64,000 nt of DNA from JBGSTR01 sp963707135 (GCA_963707135.1 CAVPOY010000013.1:124001-188000), one strand, 5' to 3'; positions 43,910-53,400 are shown, counted from the first letter of the stretch. The notes: generated by a model from the sequence alone, not told the origin. Numbers and translations: made by a program.

Positions 43910-44884
43910 TTGCGGTCCATAGACCATCACGCCGTGGCCCCAGCCGTTTCGCCGTCCGCCGAGCAAGGGATCCGCGTCAGCCTCGCGGAGCTGATCGGGC
44001 TGCGCGAGCAGGCGCGGCGGCTCGACCTGGCGCCGCGCGGACGGGTGCTGGCCACGCGCACCGGCGGGCACGTCTCGCGCTTTCGCGGACGCGGCATGGA
44101 GTTCGACGAGTCCCGCATCTACCAGCCCGGCGATGATCCCCGCAACATGGACTGGCGGGTCACCGCCCGCGCTGGCAAGCCCCATGTGAAGCTCTTCCGC
44201 GAGGAACGCGAGCGTCCGGTCTGGCTGCTGGTGGACCAGGGGCCGTCGATGCGTTTCGGCACCCGCGTCGCCTTCAAGTCCGTGGTCGCGGCCCGGGCCG
44301 CGGCCCTGCTCGGATGGGCGGCGGTGGATCGGGCCGACCGGCTCGGGGGGCTGGTCTTCGACGAGCATCGCCATCTGGAGCGCCGGCCCGCGGCGCGCGG
44401 CGGTGGGCTGCTGCCGCTGCTCGACCGGCTTGCGACCCCCCCGCCGGAGACACCCGGAGGCTACGGCTCGCTGGCCGAGGCGGCCGAGCACCTTGTCCGG
44501 CTGGTGCGGCCTGGCAGCCTGGTGGCGATCATCAGCGACTACGCGGGTATCCGTCTGGACGATAGCCGCTGGCTCGCCCAACTGGCGGCCGGCAGCGAGT
44601 TGCTGCTGCTGTCGGTTCACGACCCGCTGGAGGACGCGGCGCCGCCGGCGGGTCAATACCCGGTCGCCGACGGCCCCCGCCGCGGACTGCTCGACCTGCG
44701 CGGCGCGCGTGCCCGTATCGCCTACGAACGCCATTGTCAGGGCCGTGTGGAAACCCTCGAGCGATTGGCGACTCGCTTTCATGCCCATCTGCTCCGACTC
44801 GCGACCCACGAGCCGGTCGGCCCTGCGCTGGCGCGCGGACTCGGTCTGCGGGGTGGCGCGCGCGGCCGCGGGGGCGCTCGGTGA
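43910..44884 (+). CDS. DUF58 domain protein of the Bat operon
   Basis: 324 residues starting at TTG just 5 bp after the MoxR stop. DUF58 motifs: GHVSRFRGRGMEFDESRIYQ, GDDPRNMDWRVTARAGKPHV, KLFREERERPVWLLVDQGP, SMRF. The C-terminal half is a vWA-like fold (LVAIISDYAGIRL) with a degenerate metal site (DQGPS). DUF58 proteins always accompany MoxR and Bat proteins and are thought to bridge the ATPase to the membrane vWA proteins. No membrane helix. The end overlaps the next start (GTGA). Confidence 0.9.
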   Translation: MRSIDHHAVAPAVSPSAEQGIRVSLAELIGLREQARRLDLAPRGRVLATRTGGHVSRFRGRGMEFDESRIYQPGDDPRNMDWRVTARAGKPHVKLFREERERPVWLLVDQGPSMRFGTRVAFKSVVAARAAALLGWAAVDRADRLGGLVFDEHRHLERRPAARGGGLLPLLDRLATPPPETPGGYGSLAEAAEHLVRLVRPGSLVAIISDYAGIRLDDSRWLAQLAAGSELLLLSVHDPLEDAAPPAGQYPVADGPRRGLLDLRGARARIAYERHCQGRVETLERLATRFHAHLLRLATHEPVGPALARGLGLRGGARGRGGAR

Positions 44885-45375
44885 CCCCCGATCCGCTGGC
44901 CGGACTGCGCGACTGGCATCTGCCGGGGCCCGTGTCCTGGTGGCCCCCCGCGCCCGGCTGGTGGCTCCTGGCCGGTCTTGCCCTGATCGGCGCGGTGCTG
45001 GCGGGCCGCCGGTGGTTGCGCCGGCGGCGGCGCTTGGCGGCTGCCCGCGCGGCGCTCGAGCACCTGCGCCGCCTGCGGGCGGAGGTCGCGGCCGGCGGGG
45101 ATTCCCGCCGCTTTGCCGCCGGCGTTTCGGGGCTCCTGCGCCGGCTGGCCCTGATCCGCTTTCCGCGCGAGCAGGTCGCCGGGCTTGCGGGCCGCGACTG
45201 GTTGCTTTTCCTGGACAGGACGGGCGGTGGCGGGGCATTCGCCGATGGGGTCGGGCGGGTCCTCGTGGACGCCCCGTTCCGGGGCGACGGCGGGCTCGGG
45301 TCGGCGTCGGACGCCGAGGAGCTGACCAAGCTCGCGGCGGCCTGGATCCAAGCGAACCGGGTCGGGCAGCGATGA
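44881..45375 (+). CDS. DUF4381 membrane protein of the Bat operon
   Basis: 164 residues from GTG 44881, overlapping the previous stop by four bases. The N-terminus PLAGLRDWHLPGPVSWWPPA is the DUF4381 signature. It is followed by a membrane helix (GWWLLAGLALIGAVLAGRRW) and a basic, helical cytosolic tail with FPREQVAGLAGRDWLLFLD. In Bat operons this protein sits between DUF58 and BatA and is presumed to be part of the membrane complex. The stop overlaps the BatA start (ATGA). Confidence 0.87.
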   Translation: MTPDPLAGLRDWHLPGPVSWWPPAPGWWLLAGLALIGAVLAGRRWLRRRRRLAAARAALEHLRRLRAEVAAGGDSRRFAAGVSGLLRRLALIRFPREQVAGLAGRDWLLFLDRTGGGGAFADGVGRVLVDAPFRGDGGLGSASDAEELTKLAAAWIQANRVGQR

Positions 45376-46379
45376 TTACGCTGGCCTTGCCCTGGGTCCT
45401 GGCCGCGCTGCCGCTGCCACTGCTGGCGCTGATGCTGCCGCGCGCGAGGCCCGTTACCGGTTCGGCGCTGAGGCTCCCGTCGTTCGCCGAGCTACCCGGC
45501 GCGGTGACTGGCGGCGGCAGGCGCCCGTCCCGGGTGCGACTTGCCGTCGCGGCCCTGGCCTGGGTCCTGCTCGTCGGGGCCGCGTCGCGACCCCAATGGG
45601 TCGGCGACCCGATCAGCCTGCCCGTGTCGGGCCGCGACCTCATGCTGGCCGTGGATGTCTCCGGCAGCATGGAGCAGCAGGACTACGAGCTCGGCGGACG
45701 CGCCGTCTCTCGGCTGGAGGTCGTGAAGGCGGTCGCCGCCCGCTTCATCGAGAGCCGGGAACAGGATCGATTGGGTCTGATCCTTTTCGGCAGCAACGCC
45801 TACCTGCAGACGCCGCTCACCTTCGACAGCAAGACCGTGGCGACCATGCTGCGGGAATCCGTGGTCGGGCTCGCGGGCCGCGAGACGGCAATCGGCGATG
45901 CGATTGCGCTCGCCGTGAAGCGGCTCCGCGAGCAGCCCGAGGACAACCGGGTCCTGATCCTGTTGACGGACGGCGAGAACACGGCCGGGAACATCGCGCC
46001 GCAGGAGGCCGCCGAGATCGCCCGTCAGGCCGGCGTGCGGATCTACACCATCGGGATCGGCGGCGGCGAGGTGGGCATGCGAACGCCATTCGGGATGCGC
46101 CTGCTGCGCCAGGGCAGGGACTTCGACCCGGTTACCCTGCAGCGGGTGGCGGAGATCACGGACGGCCGCTTCTTCTCGGCGAGCGGGCGCGAACAGCTCG
46201 AGGCGGTCTACGCCGAGCTGGACAGGCTGGAGCCCAGCCGGCGCGATGAGCGGACCTACCGTCCGCGCAAGGATCTCTACGTCTGGCCCGGCGCCGCGGC
46301 ACTGGCTCTGAGCGCGTTGCTCGCGCTCGCCGCGGTCTGGTCGCGGCTACGAACGGGGCGCTTGAGCGATGCCGGCTGA
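45372..46379 (+). CDS. batA: BatA-like membrane vWA domain protein
   Basis: 335 residues: an N-terminal hydrophobic hairpin (about 3-20 and 55-75), a vWA domain (about 88-290) with intact MIDAS DVSGSMEQQDY, later metal residues in AGRETAIGDA and LLTDGENTAGN, and a C-terminal membrane helix (AAALALSALLALAAVW). The vWA domain is on the periplasmic side. BatA of Bacteroides and other bacteria was named for aerotolerance, and MoxR-BatA systems are now linked to stress tolerance and maturation of envelope proteins. The overlap with both neighbours (ATGA at the start, 11 bp at the end) shows strict co-translation. Confidence 0.9.
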   Translation: MITLALPWVLAALPLPLLALMLPRARPVTGSALRLPSFAELPGAVTGGGRRPSRVRLAVAALAWVLLVGAASRPQWVGDPISLPVSGRDLMLAVDVSGSMEQQDYELGGRAVSRLEVVKAVAARFIESREQDRLGLILFGSNAYLQTPLTFDSKTVATMLRESVVGLAGRETAIGDAIALAVKRLREQPEDNRVLILLTDGENTAGNIAPQEAAEIARQAGVRIYTIGIGGGEVGMRTPFGMRLLRQGRDFDPVTLQRVAEITDGRFFSASGREQLEAVYAELDRLEPSRRDERTYRPRKDLYVWPGAAALALSALLALAAVWSRLRTGRLSDAG

Positions 46380-48372
46380 GCTGCAGTTTCTAAGGCCCTT
46401 GTGGCTCCTGGCCCTGATCCCGTTGGGAGTGCTGGCGGTGCTGCTGTGGCGGGGCCGGACCGAGGCCGGCGTCTGGCGGCGGGTAGTGGACGCCCATCTG
46501 CTACCGCACCTGCTGGTCGGGGACGAGTCCGCCGTACGCCGCACGCCGCTGATCCTGCTCGGCGTCGGCTGGCTGTGCGGCGTCGTCGCCCTGGCCGGCC
46601 CGGTCTGGGAGCGGCTGCCGCAACCGGTGTTCAGGACGACCGCGACGCGGGTGATCCTGCTCGATCTTTCCGCGAGCATGAACGCCGCGGACGTCGCGCC
46701 GTCGCGTCTGGGCCGTGCCCGCTTCGAGGTCCTGGACCTGTTGCGCGCCGCTGACGAGGGACAGGTGGCGCTGGTTGCCTTCGGCCCGGAACCCTTCGTC
46801 GTGTCGCCTCTGACCGGGGACGCCGCGACCATCGCCGCGCAGGTGCCCCAGCTATCGACGGAGCTGCTGCCGGTAGCGGGCCCCCGGCGTACGGATTTGG
46901 CGATCGAGATGGCCGGCGAGCTGCTCCGTCAGGCCGGCGCCTTGTCGGGCGAGGTGATCCTGGTCACCGATGCGCCCGGTGAGCTCGGGCCGACGGAAGG
47001 GGCCGCGCGCGCCCTGGCAGCGGCGGGTCATCGGTTGAGCGTCCTGGCCGTGGGCACCGAGGCCGGGGCGCCGGTGCCTGAAGCCGGCGGTGGCTTCGCG
47101 GCCGATGGCCAGGGAGGGATCCGGCTCGCGCGGCTCGACACGACCGGACTGAGTGCACTGGCGCGGGCGGGCGGCGGGCGCTACGTCGGCCTCGAGGCCG
47201 GGGACCGCGACATCGAGGCGCTGTTGGACGGCGGACCGATTCAGGGCGCTGAGGCCGCGGAGCCGGGATTGGTCGCCGACCAGTGGCGGGAGGAGGGCCC
47301 CTGGCTGCTCTTGGCCCTGTTGCCGGTTGCCGCCCTCGGATTCCGGCGCGGCTGGCTGGCACCGGCGGTGCTGCTCGCATTGCTCCTCCCCCCGGAGCCG
47401 GGCTGGGCGGCCGACGGCTCGTTCGGCTGGGCGGACCTCTGGAAGCGGCCGGACCAGCAGGCCGCGGATCAACTGGCGGCGGGCGACAGCGCCGGTGCCG
47501 CGGGCCGCTTCGCCGACCCCGCCTGGCGGGCGGCGGCGCATTACCGGGCCGGGGATTACGAGGCCTCGTTGGAGTCCATCGCGAGCGAGACGGGTGCCGA
47601 CGCCGACTACAACCGCGGAAACGCGCTGGCGCGTCTGGGCCGGCTCGATGAGGCCATCGCTGCTTACGAGGAGGCGCTCCGCAAGACCCCTGACCTGCCG
47701 GACGCCCATGAGAACCTGGAGCTGGTGCGGCGGTTGCGCGACCAGCAGCCGCCGTCGAATCCAGAGGGTCAGCAGGGTGCCGACGAGCCCCCGCCCGACG
47801 GCGAGGAGTCCAGCCCCGAGGACCAGCAGGCCGGCGGGTCGGATCAACCCAAAGACAGTAACCAGGAAGACTCCGAGTCTGGAGGCGGGCAGGAGGGCGA
47901 GGGTCAGCCCCCACCCGACGGGGAGCAGGGCGGCGATTCCGGCGGCGCCGATCAGCCGTCCGGCGGGCAGCCGGATTCCGGGGCCGACGAGGGTCGGGGC
48001 GCATCAAAGGATTCCGGCGGCACCGGCGAGGAGTCTTCCGGGGATTCGGGCGGCCCGCTGAGTCCAGGCGGTGAGCCCGGTGCCGAGGATTTCGGCGCGG
48101 ATGCGCTCTCCGGCGGTGCGGGTTCGGCGGAACCGCCTGACCCGTCGTCGGAGCCGGACGCCGAGGCCGACGGCGACGGGCGTCGGGACGCGGACCGGGC
48201 GCCGGTCGGTGAGCCTGTCGCCTCGGCGGGGCAGAGCGATCTCACGCCGGAGGAGCGAGAGCAGCAGCAGGCGATCGAGGCGCAGCTGCGCCGCGTCCCG
48301 GACGACCCCGCCGGTCTGTTGCGACAGCGATTCCTGTTGCAGCACCTGCGCCGGCAAGGGCAGCTGCGCTGA
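46369..48372 (+). CDS. BatB/BatC-like vWA-TPR fusion protein
   Basis: 667 residues. It has two N-terminal membrane helices, a vWA domain (about 95-290) with MIDAS DLSASMNAADV and LVTDAPGELG, a further membrane segment (ALLPVAALGF ... LAPAVLLALLLPPEPGW), then a TPR region (AAHYRAGDYEASLESI, DYNRGNALARLGRLDEAIAA) and a 200-residue low-complexity tail rich in G, S, P, D, E, Q. The vWA half corresponds to BatB and the TPR half to BatC, so the two are fused. The tail ends in a short charged helix (TPEEREQQQAIEAQLR). It is probably a scaffold in the periplasmic space. Confidence 0.88.
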   Translation: MPAELQFLRPLWLLALIPLGVLAVLLWRGRTEAGVWRRVVDAHLLPHLLVGDESAVRRTPLILLGVGWLCGVVALAGPVWERLPQPVFRTTATRVILLDLSASMNAADVAPSRLGRARFEVLDLLRAADEGQVALVAFGPEPFVVSPLTGDAATIAAQVPQLSTELLPVAGPRRTDLAIEMAGELLRQAGALSGEVILVTDAPGELGPTEGAARALAAAGHRLSVLAVGTEAGAPVPEAGGGFAADGQGGIRLARLDTTGLSALARAGGGRYVGLEAGDRDIEALLDGGPIQGAEAAEPGLVADQWREEGPWLLLALLPVAALGFRRGWLAPAVLLALLLPPEPGWAADGSFGWADLWKRPDQQAADQLAAGDSAGAAGRFADPAWRAAAHYRAGDYEASLESIASETGADADYNRGNALARLGRLDEAIAAYEEALRKTPDLPDAHENLELVRRLRDQQPPSNPEGQQGADEPPPDGEESSPEDQQAGGSDQPKDSNQEDSESGGGQEGEGQPPPDGEQGGDSGGADQPSGGQPDSGADEGRGASKDSGGTGEESSGDSGGPLSPGGEPGAEDFGADALSGGAGSAEPPDPSSEPDAEADGDGRRDADRAPVGEPVASAGQSDLTPEEREQQQAIEAQLRRVPDDPAGLLRQRFLLQHLRRQGQLR

Positions 48373-48423
48373 TGGCGCTATTCTGCCCAGCGCGATCTCG
48401 CCGTCAACGACCGGGGTAACGAC

Positions 48424-50235
48424 ATGAACCATCGACGTGCCTCTTTGATCATGATCCTGACGGTCCTGTTCGCCCTGGCGCTCTCGCCGGCGTTGGCCGA
48501 AGGTCTGCGCGCGGAGCCGGACCGCGACCGGGTTGCCGAGAACGAGACCCTGACCCTGCGGCTGATCGCCGACGGTAAGCTCGACGGCGACCCGGACTTC
48601 GCGCCGCTGGAGGCGGACTTCGAGATCATCAGCCGCAATCAGAGCTCGCGGGTCAGCATCGTCAACGGTTCCATGAGCCAGACGACCGAATGGGTCCTGG
48701 AGCTGTCGCCGAGGCGCGTCGGCCGCCTTCAGATACCATCGGTCTCGATCGGCGCGGCGCGGAGTGCGCCGGTCGGGATCGAGGTGGTTCCGGCCGGCGA
48801 GGGCGCGACGGCGTCCGGTGCCCGGTCGATTTTTGTCGACACGGCGGTGGAAAACCGCTCCCCCTACGTCCAGCAGGCGTTCGAGTACCGGGCGAGGGTG
48901 CTCTACCGGGAGCAGCCCCAGCGGGCCGTGCTCTCGGACCCTCAGGTCGAGGGTGCGACTATCGTCAAGAACGGGGACGATCAGCAGTACACCGACCTCG
49001 TGGACGGGCTGCGCTACACGGTGGTCGAGCGCCGCTTCCTGGTCGTTCCTCAGCGCAGCGGCCCGCTGACCATCCAGGGACCGCGGCTCGAGGCGCGGCT
49101 ACCCGACGAGCGGCCCGGCGCGCGCCGGCGCTTCTCGGACCTCGACGACATGTTCGGCGGGCGCATGTTTCAGCAATTTCCCGGTTTCAACGACCTGACG
49201 GCCCCCAGCCGCCGGGTCGTCGAACGCGGGCCCGACCTGACGGTCGACGTGCGCCCACAGCCCGCCGGGTCCGCGTCGCCCTGGCTCCCGGCCGAGTCGA
49301 TCCAGCTTTCCGACGAGTGGACGCCGACGCCCCCGGAGTTTCGGGTCGGCGAGCCGGTGACCCGGACCCTGGTTATCACGGCGAAGGGTGCAACGGCCGC
49401 CCAGCTCCCGGCGCTGGACCTGGGCACCGCCGATGGCGTCAAGATCTACCCGGAGCAGCCGCAAGCGGCCGACCTGCCGGGCTCCGGGAGTCCGGCCGCG
49501 ACCCTGAGCCTCAGTGCCGCGCTCGTGCCGACGCGTCCGGGTGCACTGACACTGCCCGAGATCCGGCTGCACTGGTGGGATACGGCAGAGGATCGGGAGC
49601 GGGTCGCCGTGGTGCCGCAGCGAACCGTCCAGGTGGCCGCCGCGGCGGGGGCGCCCGAGGCGCCGCCGGCCAGCGTCGACCCGGGGTCCGAGCGTCCGGC
49701 GGCAACGCCCGTTTCCACGAAGGTGCCGGAGACGGGTCGGCCGGTTGCCGCCTCGGCGGCGACGGGCGCGGAGCCGATCACTCCCTGGCCCTGGCTCTCG
49801 CTGCTGTTTGGAGTCGGCTGGCTCGCGACCCTGGCGTGGCTGGTCTGGGAGCGTCGGTCCGGTCGCCGGAAGCGGCCGCGCACGGATCAGGCGGCACGGC
49901 GCGTCGAGTCGCTGAAGGGCGCCCGACGCCGGGCGCGAGATGCCTGCGCCGCCGGTGACGCGCGCGGCGCGCGCTCGGCGTTGTTGGATTGGGGGCGGGC
50001 GCGCTGGCCCGAGGAGCCGCCGCTCGGACTCGGGGATCTGGCCTCGCGCATCGGCGGGACGGACACGGGCCGGGCACTCGAGGCCATCGACCGCGCGATC
50101 TACGCCCCGGCCGGGAGCCACTGGGACGGTCGAGCCCTCTGGTCCGTGCTCGAGCCGCGGCTGGTGTCAGGCGCTTCAGGCGCCGGCGGGTCGTCGGCAA
50201 CCCCGCTTCCCGAGCTCTACCCGGAGCGGATTTAA
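48424..50235 (+). CDS. batD: BatD-like exported membrane protein
   Basis: 603 residues with signal peptide (IMILTVLFALALSPALAEG). Repeated beta-sandwich (Ig-like) domains occupy about 22-420: RDRVAENETLTLRLIADGKL, FEIISRNQSSRVSIVNG, RRFLVVPQRSGPLTIQGPRL and DLTVDVRPQPAG. A C-terminal membrane helix (PWPWLSLLFGVGWLATLAWLVW) and a basic, helical cytosolic tail follow. This is the standard BatD architecture, a large periplasmic platform anchored in the inner membrane. It is the last gene of the operon. Confidence 0.9.
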   Translation: MNHRRASLIMILTVLFALALSPALAEGLRAEPDRDRVAENETLTLRLIADGKLDGDPDFAPLEADFEIISRNQSSRVSIVNGSMSQTTEWVLELSPRRVGRLQIPSVSIGAARSAPVGIEVVPAGEGATASGARSIFVDTAVENRSPYVQQAFEYRARVLYREQPQRAVLSDPQVEGATIVKNGDDQQYTDLVDGLRYTVVERRFLVVPQRSGPLTIQGPRLEARLPDERPGARRRFSDLDDMFGGRMFQQFPGFNDLTAPSRRVVERGPDLTVDVRPQPAGSASPWLPAESIQLSDEWTPTPPEFRVGEPVTRTLVITAKGATAAQLPALDLGTADGVKIYPEQPQAADLPGSGSPAATLSLSAALVPTRPGALTLPEIRLHWWDTAEDRERVAVVPQRTVQVAAAAGAPEAPPASVDPGSERPAATPVSTKVPETGRPVAASAATGAEPITPWPWLSLLFGVGWLATLAWLVWERRSGRRKRPRTDQAARRVESLKGARRRARDACAAGDARGARSALLDWGRARWPEEPPLGLGDLASRIGGTDTGRALEAIDRAIYAPAGSHWDGRALWSVLEPRLVSGASGAGGSSATPLPELYPERI

Positions 50236-50619
50236 GATTACAGTTTCAGGGGCTTGCATACATTGAATAAGCCGGGCCATCCTTGCTCTGGACGGGAAAC
50301 GCGGTAGATCAGCGTATCTGCTTCAGTCCCGTCCATAAGGCCTTCACGGAGTTGGAAGGCGAGGGGCAGACCCGCCTCACTGTCGACCGGGGGAGGCTGC
50401 TCGAGTCCCGCCACATCGGCGGCCCGGGCTTGCTGGTGTTTCCGGCCGAGTAACTTGAGGCCGTGATCACCCGCCACGGAAGCAAAGAGGGCCGATCGAC
50501 CGTACGAGAGACGGTGCGGACTCGGAGAAGACCCGGCCGGGCCGGTCGTGCAAGAATCACCGCCGCCGGTTGATTTCCTGAGCACGGAGAGCTGGCCCAA
50601 TAAACGGGGGGTTGAGACG
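50236..50619. other. Intergenic region with a coding-like plus-strand stretch
   Basis: Between about 50311 and 50454 the plus strand can be read as RICFSPVHKAFTELEGEGQ and LTVDRGRLLESRHIGG before a TAA. It looks protein-like but has no start or ribosome-binding site and matches no family I know; it may be the end of a lost gene. The decamer CGGGAAACGC at about 50293 also occurs at about 20559 and 20942. No terminator is obvious after batD. Confidence 0.3.
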
Positions 50620-51282
50620 ATGTCAGGTAAAGATGGATTCCAAGATCATGGTGGCGGCGGGATGGCTTGGTTGCCGGTGTGGTTGGTGGCGGCGGCGACG
50701 GTCGCCGGCCTCGTCTACGTCCTGTCAGCGGAGCGGGAGACCGCTTCACCCGGCAGCCCGGAGGAGGTCGCGGAGCGCACCGCCCCGGTCGGTCGATTGT
50801 CGCTAGCGCAGCCGGTGCAAGCGGCACGGGCCGCCGCGCCGGCCAACCTGCAATCCACGCCAAGCAGCTCGGCACCAGAGCCAGGAACCGGTGGCGAATC
50901 GGTGCCCGTGGAGCCCGGTCCTGCTGCGACGGCCGGTCCCACCGGCGACAAGGTATCGAGCGAGACGCGCGGATCTCGGGCGGAGGCCCCGGAGGCGCAG
51001 ACCCCCGCCGCGCCCGGCGATCTCGCACCCCCGGCGCCCCCGGAACAGCCCGAATTTGTTGATAAACAACAGACCGGGACCGAGCCCGTCACGGCCGGTC
51101 GGGATTCCGAAACGGCGGCCCTGGATGCGGTCGCCGACTCGACGAACCGGCCTGTCCCCGCGGAGGGCATCCCAGCACAGCATCCGGGCGAGCCCGTGCC
51201 AATGCGATTGGTACCCCGGCCGCATCTGCCGGGCGAGCCGTACCAACTGGTGCCCGCACCGGTCGACGATCGGCGGGAATGA
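50620..51282 (+). CDS. Single-pass membrane protein with long Pro/Ala/Glu-rich periplasmic region
   Basis: 220 residues from ATG 50620. After a short N-terminus, a membrane helix spans about 19-39 (MAWLPVWLVAAATVAGLVYVL). The remainder is a disordered-looking P/A/E/G/T-rich stretch ending PHLPGEPYQLVPAPVDDRRE, which may be a short conserved binding motif. A periplasmic location of the tail is expected. No catalytic motif or family is recognised. It is in the same direction as the Bat operon but 380 bp downstream. Confidence 0.6.
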   Translation: MSGKDGFQDHGGGGMAWLPVWLVAAATVAGLVYVLSAERETASPGSPEEVAERTAPVGRLSLAQPVQAARAAAPANLQSTPSSSAPEPGTGGESVPVEPGPAATAGPTGDKVSSETRGSRAEAPEAQTPAAPGDLAPPAPPEQPEFVDKQQTGTEPVTAGRDSETAALDAVADSTNRPVPAEGIPAQHPGEPVPMRLVPRPHLPGEPYQLVPAPVDDRRE

Positions 51283-51377
51283 TTCAGGGCCCGCCCCCAA
51301 TACGTTGGCCTGATGTTGGCCCGGGATCCAGTATCCTTGTCCCGCGGGCCGGATCAGCCGCCTAAACGGAGTCCCAA

Positions 51378-51887
51378 ATGAAGCCCGTGAGAGTTTTCGC
51401 GTACGTCCTGGCCGCGTTGATCGTCGTCGCGCTCGGACTGTTCCTGCACTACAACCTTCCCAATACGCAGGTCGTGCAGATCACCGGAACGGACGTCAAG
51501 CGCGTCGACAAGGACACGGCGGGATCTCAGACGCGGGATGTGCGTTATATCAACGCTGTAACCCGCGACGGAAAGATCCGGGTCTTTCGAAACGAAGATA
51601 CCGGTTGGGGTTGGCCCCCTTATTTCAAATTCGACAGCGCCGATCTCACCGCCCAGGCACAAGCCATTCTTAAGAGCACTGAGGAACCCTGGGTGCGGGT
51701 GCGCTATTACGGCTGGCGGCTGAACCTGCTATCGCTCTTTCCGAACGCCGTCAGCCTCAAGATCGTTGACAAGGACTATGTCCATGTCCCCTGGTTCAAC
51801 ATCCTGTTTGTCGCGTTCCTGGCAATTGGAATACTCGGGACCGTGGTCGTCCTTCGCCGTTTGCTCAAACGCTGGGGCTGGACTTGA
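51378..51887 (+). CDS. DUF1523 family membrane protein
   Basis: 169 residues with an N-terminal membrane helix (VFAYVLAALIVVALGLFLHY) and a C-terminal one (NILFVAFLAIGILGTVVVL). The periplasmic middle has the DUF1523 signature: VVQITGTDVKRVDKDT, TRDVRYIN, RVFRNEDTGWGWPPYFKFD and YGWRLNLLSLFPNAVS. GGAG precedes the ATG. The family is common in proteobacteria and has no known function. It appears to be transcribed alone. Confidence 0.85.
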   Translation: MKPVRVFAYVLAALIVVALGLFLHYNLPNTQVVQITGTDVKRVDKDTAGSQTRDVRYINAVTRDGKIRVFRNEDTGWGWPPYFKFDSADLTAQAQAILKSTEEPWVRVRYYGWRLNLLSLFPNAVSLKIVDKDYVHVPWFNILFVAFLAIGILGTVVVLRRLLKRWGWT

Positions 51888-52072
51888 GGACAGGACCTCA
51901 TGCGGTCGACATCCGATCCCGGCCGCTCTTCGTAACGGGATTCCCCCTGCCTCCACAGCATCGGATGTGGCTTCAATTTCAAGCGCGTAAACATTTTAAA
52001 AAGAAAGCGCCCAAGGACCGCGCTTCCTGGGTGGCGTGCTGATCTTGGCCAGGATGGCCAATAATCATTCAC

Positions 52073-53281
52073 CTAACAGCGCGTCGGGGTCGTGGTGGCG
52101 GGCCTCGCGGCCATGTCTCGGTCGACTATCGCCGCGACGATCAGGTCGCCCCAGACATTGATCGCCGTGATCGGGTAGTCGAAGAAACGGTCGACCACCA
52201 GATAGAGCGCCAGATAGGTCTGGGGCAGCCCCAGCAGGTCGAGCATGAAGGCCATCATCGCAATGCCGCCGCTGGGCATCCCGGCGGTTCCGGCGGACGA
52301 GGCCATGCTCAGCAGGACGATGAATAGGGCCTGAGCCAACGTGACCTCGACCCCGGCGAGCTGGGACATGAAGATCAGCAGGATAGCCTGGTAGAGCGCC
52401 GAGCCGTCCATGTTCAGTGTCGCGCCGAGCGGCAGCGTGAAGCTGGTCGTTCGCGGGCTGACGCCGGCGTTTTGCTCGAGCACCTTCTTCGAGACCGGAT
52501 AGGTCGCCGAGCTGGAAGCCGTCGAGAGCGCGGTCAGCAGCGCCTCCCTGACGGCGCCGAGGAAGCGCAGGGGCGAGCGCCGGGTCCGGGCATGGTACAG
52601 GGTCGGCAGGAAGGCGAGGGCGTGAATGCCGGCGGCGAGCCCCACGGCCCAGACGAAAGCCTTCAGCTGCAAGACCTCGGCCCAGTCGATGTCCGCCAGG
52701 CCCGCGTAGACCAGCGCCGCGATCCCGATCGGTGCCGCCTTCAGGATTCCGTTCAGCAGCTGCATCAGCAGCGCGTTGACGGCGTTGGCGCCGTCGAGCA
52801 GGGTCTGCCGGTCCGTCGCGGCGAGACGGCGCGAGGCGATCGCTGCCAGCGCGGCGATGACGACGATATGCAGGATGTTTCCCTCGGCCAGGGAGGCGAA
52901 GAAATTGCTCGGTACCAGGTTCTCAACGAGCCGATCGACACTGAATCGGGCGTCGTCGGCGCTGATCTGCTCCAGGTTCATTAGCCCGGCCGGAAGTCCC
53001 CGCGACAACAGGAAGCCCAGCAGCGTACCGACGGTCGCTGCGACGAGCGATGTCAGGACGTAGTAGAAGAGCGTATACCCGCCGAGCACCCTAAGGTTGT
53101 CGCCGGACGCCAGGGAGGCATAGACCGACACCAGGATCAGCGGAAGGATCAGGACCTTGAGCAACGACAGGAAGATGTGCCCCAACCAGGCGACGTAGGG
53201 TGCGCCGGCGGGGAAGAGCACGGCGAGCAGGACACCGGCGAGCAGGGCGACTGGGGTCGAGTAAAAAGCGCGAATCGACAT
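52073..53281 (-). CDS. Dicarboxylate/amino acid:cation symporter (DAACS family)
   Basis: 402 residues with the GltP/DctA topology: eight helices and two re-entrant hairpins. Family motifs: FLSLLKVLILPLILVSVYAS near the N-terminus, the serine-rich hairpin ALSTASSSATYPVSKK, the transport motif PLGATLNMDGSALYQ, and SMASSAGTAGMPSGG in the second hairpin. The aspartate in the helix near DRFFDYPITAINVWGD coordinates substrate and cation in this family. It imports dicarboxylates, glutamate or neutral amino acids with Na+ or H+; the exact substrate is not clear. A single-gene unit. Confidence 0.9.
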   Translation of the reverse strand: MSIRAFYSTPVALLAGVLLAVLFPAGAPYVAWLGHIFLSLLKVLILPLILVSVYASLASGDNLRVLGGYTLFYYVLTSLVAATVGTLLGFLLSRGLPAGLMNLEQISADDARFSVDRLVENLVPSNFFASLAEGNILHIVVIAALAAIASRRLAATDRQTLLDGANAVNALLMQLLNGILKAAPIGIAALVYAGLADIDWAEVLQLKAFVWAVGLAAGIHALAFLPTLYHARTRRSPLRFLGAVREALLTALSTASSSATYPVSKKVLEQNAGVSPRTTSFTLPLGATLNMDGSALYQAILLIFMSQLAGVEVTLAQALFIVLLSMASSAGTAGMPSGGIAMMAFMLDLLGLPQTYLALYLVVDRFFDYPITAINVWGDLIVAAIVDRDMAARPATTTPTRC

Positions 53282-53400
53282 GCGGCGGGCTATCCGTCCG
53301 CCGCGAACAAGGAAACCGAAACCCGGCGGCGATCGCGTATCTTACTCGGTCGGGGAGTGCTCGTTAAATGCGTCCAGCGGCGGCGCCCCCGCGCGCGAGC

